From positions 1-45,300 of the forward strand of contig NZ_MBPN01000037.1 of NCBI RefSeq assembly GCF_001695625.1: a stretch of 45,300 nucleotides of DNA, given 5' to 3'. Below the pieces are notes generated by a model. It made no database searches and was not told the DNA's origin. It was given only the letters and a program-made list of their open reading frames with translations. Within the stretch, counting starts at the first letter, position 1, and the number at the start of each line of letters is the position of its first letter. Both the position numbers and the translations under genes were made by a program. This DNA comes from Pseudomonas defluvii (GTDB lineage: Bacteria; Pseudomonadota; Gammaproteobacteria; Pseudomonadales; Pseudomonadaceae). Of the stretch, positions 45,286-45,300 are shown in pieces.

Positions 45286-45300
45286 TTGTAATCCATTGGT

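Overview
The window is a chromosomal segment of a Pseudomonas of the P. putida / P. entomophila type. This rests on protein-level recognition of the bkdR-bkdA1A2B-lpdV branched-chain keto acid dehydrogenase locus, on its position beside a PAS-GGDEF gene, a glutamine-synthetase-like gene, an MFS gene and the flagellar ycgR-flgN-flgM-flgA / cheV-cheR / flgBCDE / flgFGHIJKL block, and on a Pseudomonas-like 5S rRNA 3' end at the left edge. No species can be fixed without a database search. No tRNA, insertion sequence, phage gene or CRISPR array was seen.

Layout. (1) 1-2.4 kb: the tail of an rRNA operon (5S plus terminator), then an LTA-synthase/OpgB-like membrane phosphotransferase. (2) 2.5-6.8 kb: a leftward two-gene operon (DUF2252 kinase-like protein, then a lipoprotein of unknown function), a minimal two-helix potassium channel, and a PAS-GGDEF diguanylate cyclase. 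(3) 6.9-12.5 kb: the complete leftward bkdA1-bkdA2-bkdB-lpdV operon and its divergent Lrp-type activator bkdR. (4) 12.7-15.6 kb: a glutamine-synthetase-family ligase and an MFS transporter. (5) 15.6-20.1 kb: leftward flgA, flgM, flgN and ycgR, and rightward cheV-cheR. (6) 20.3-32.1 kb: flgBCDE, a small exported protein, and flgFGHIJKL, encoding rod, hook, rings, muramidase and hook-filament junction. (7) 32.2-45.2 kb: an accessory flagellin-glycosylation-type island with two giant glycosyltransferases flanking seven sugar-nucleotide and methyltransferase genes. The flagellin gene is not in the window and may lie just past the right edge.

How the parts work together. Promoter boxes read by eye fit the four-tier flagellar hierarchy described in P. 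aeruginosa: sigma-54 boxes before flgA, flgB and flgF, and sigma-28 (FliA) boxes before flgMN and, more weakly, cheVR. A further sigma-54-like box lies before the first sugar gene (35862-35878). If real, it would tie sugar synthesis to flagellar assembly.

The most interesting element is the central sugar cassette. It encodes glucose-1-phosphate cytidylyltransferase, CDP-glucose 4,6-dehydratase, an RmlC-type epimerase, a zinc-type C-methyltransferase and a ketoreductase, with no RfbH-type 3-dehydratase. It is followed by a second, Cys-less paralogue of the C-methyltransferase and a CmcI-type methyltransferase. I infer a CDP-linked, C-methyl-branched 6-deoxyhexose, perhaps further methylated, placed on flagellin by the two giant glycosyltransferases. 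The exact sugar and its acceptor are not determined by the sequence.
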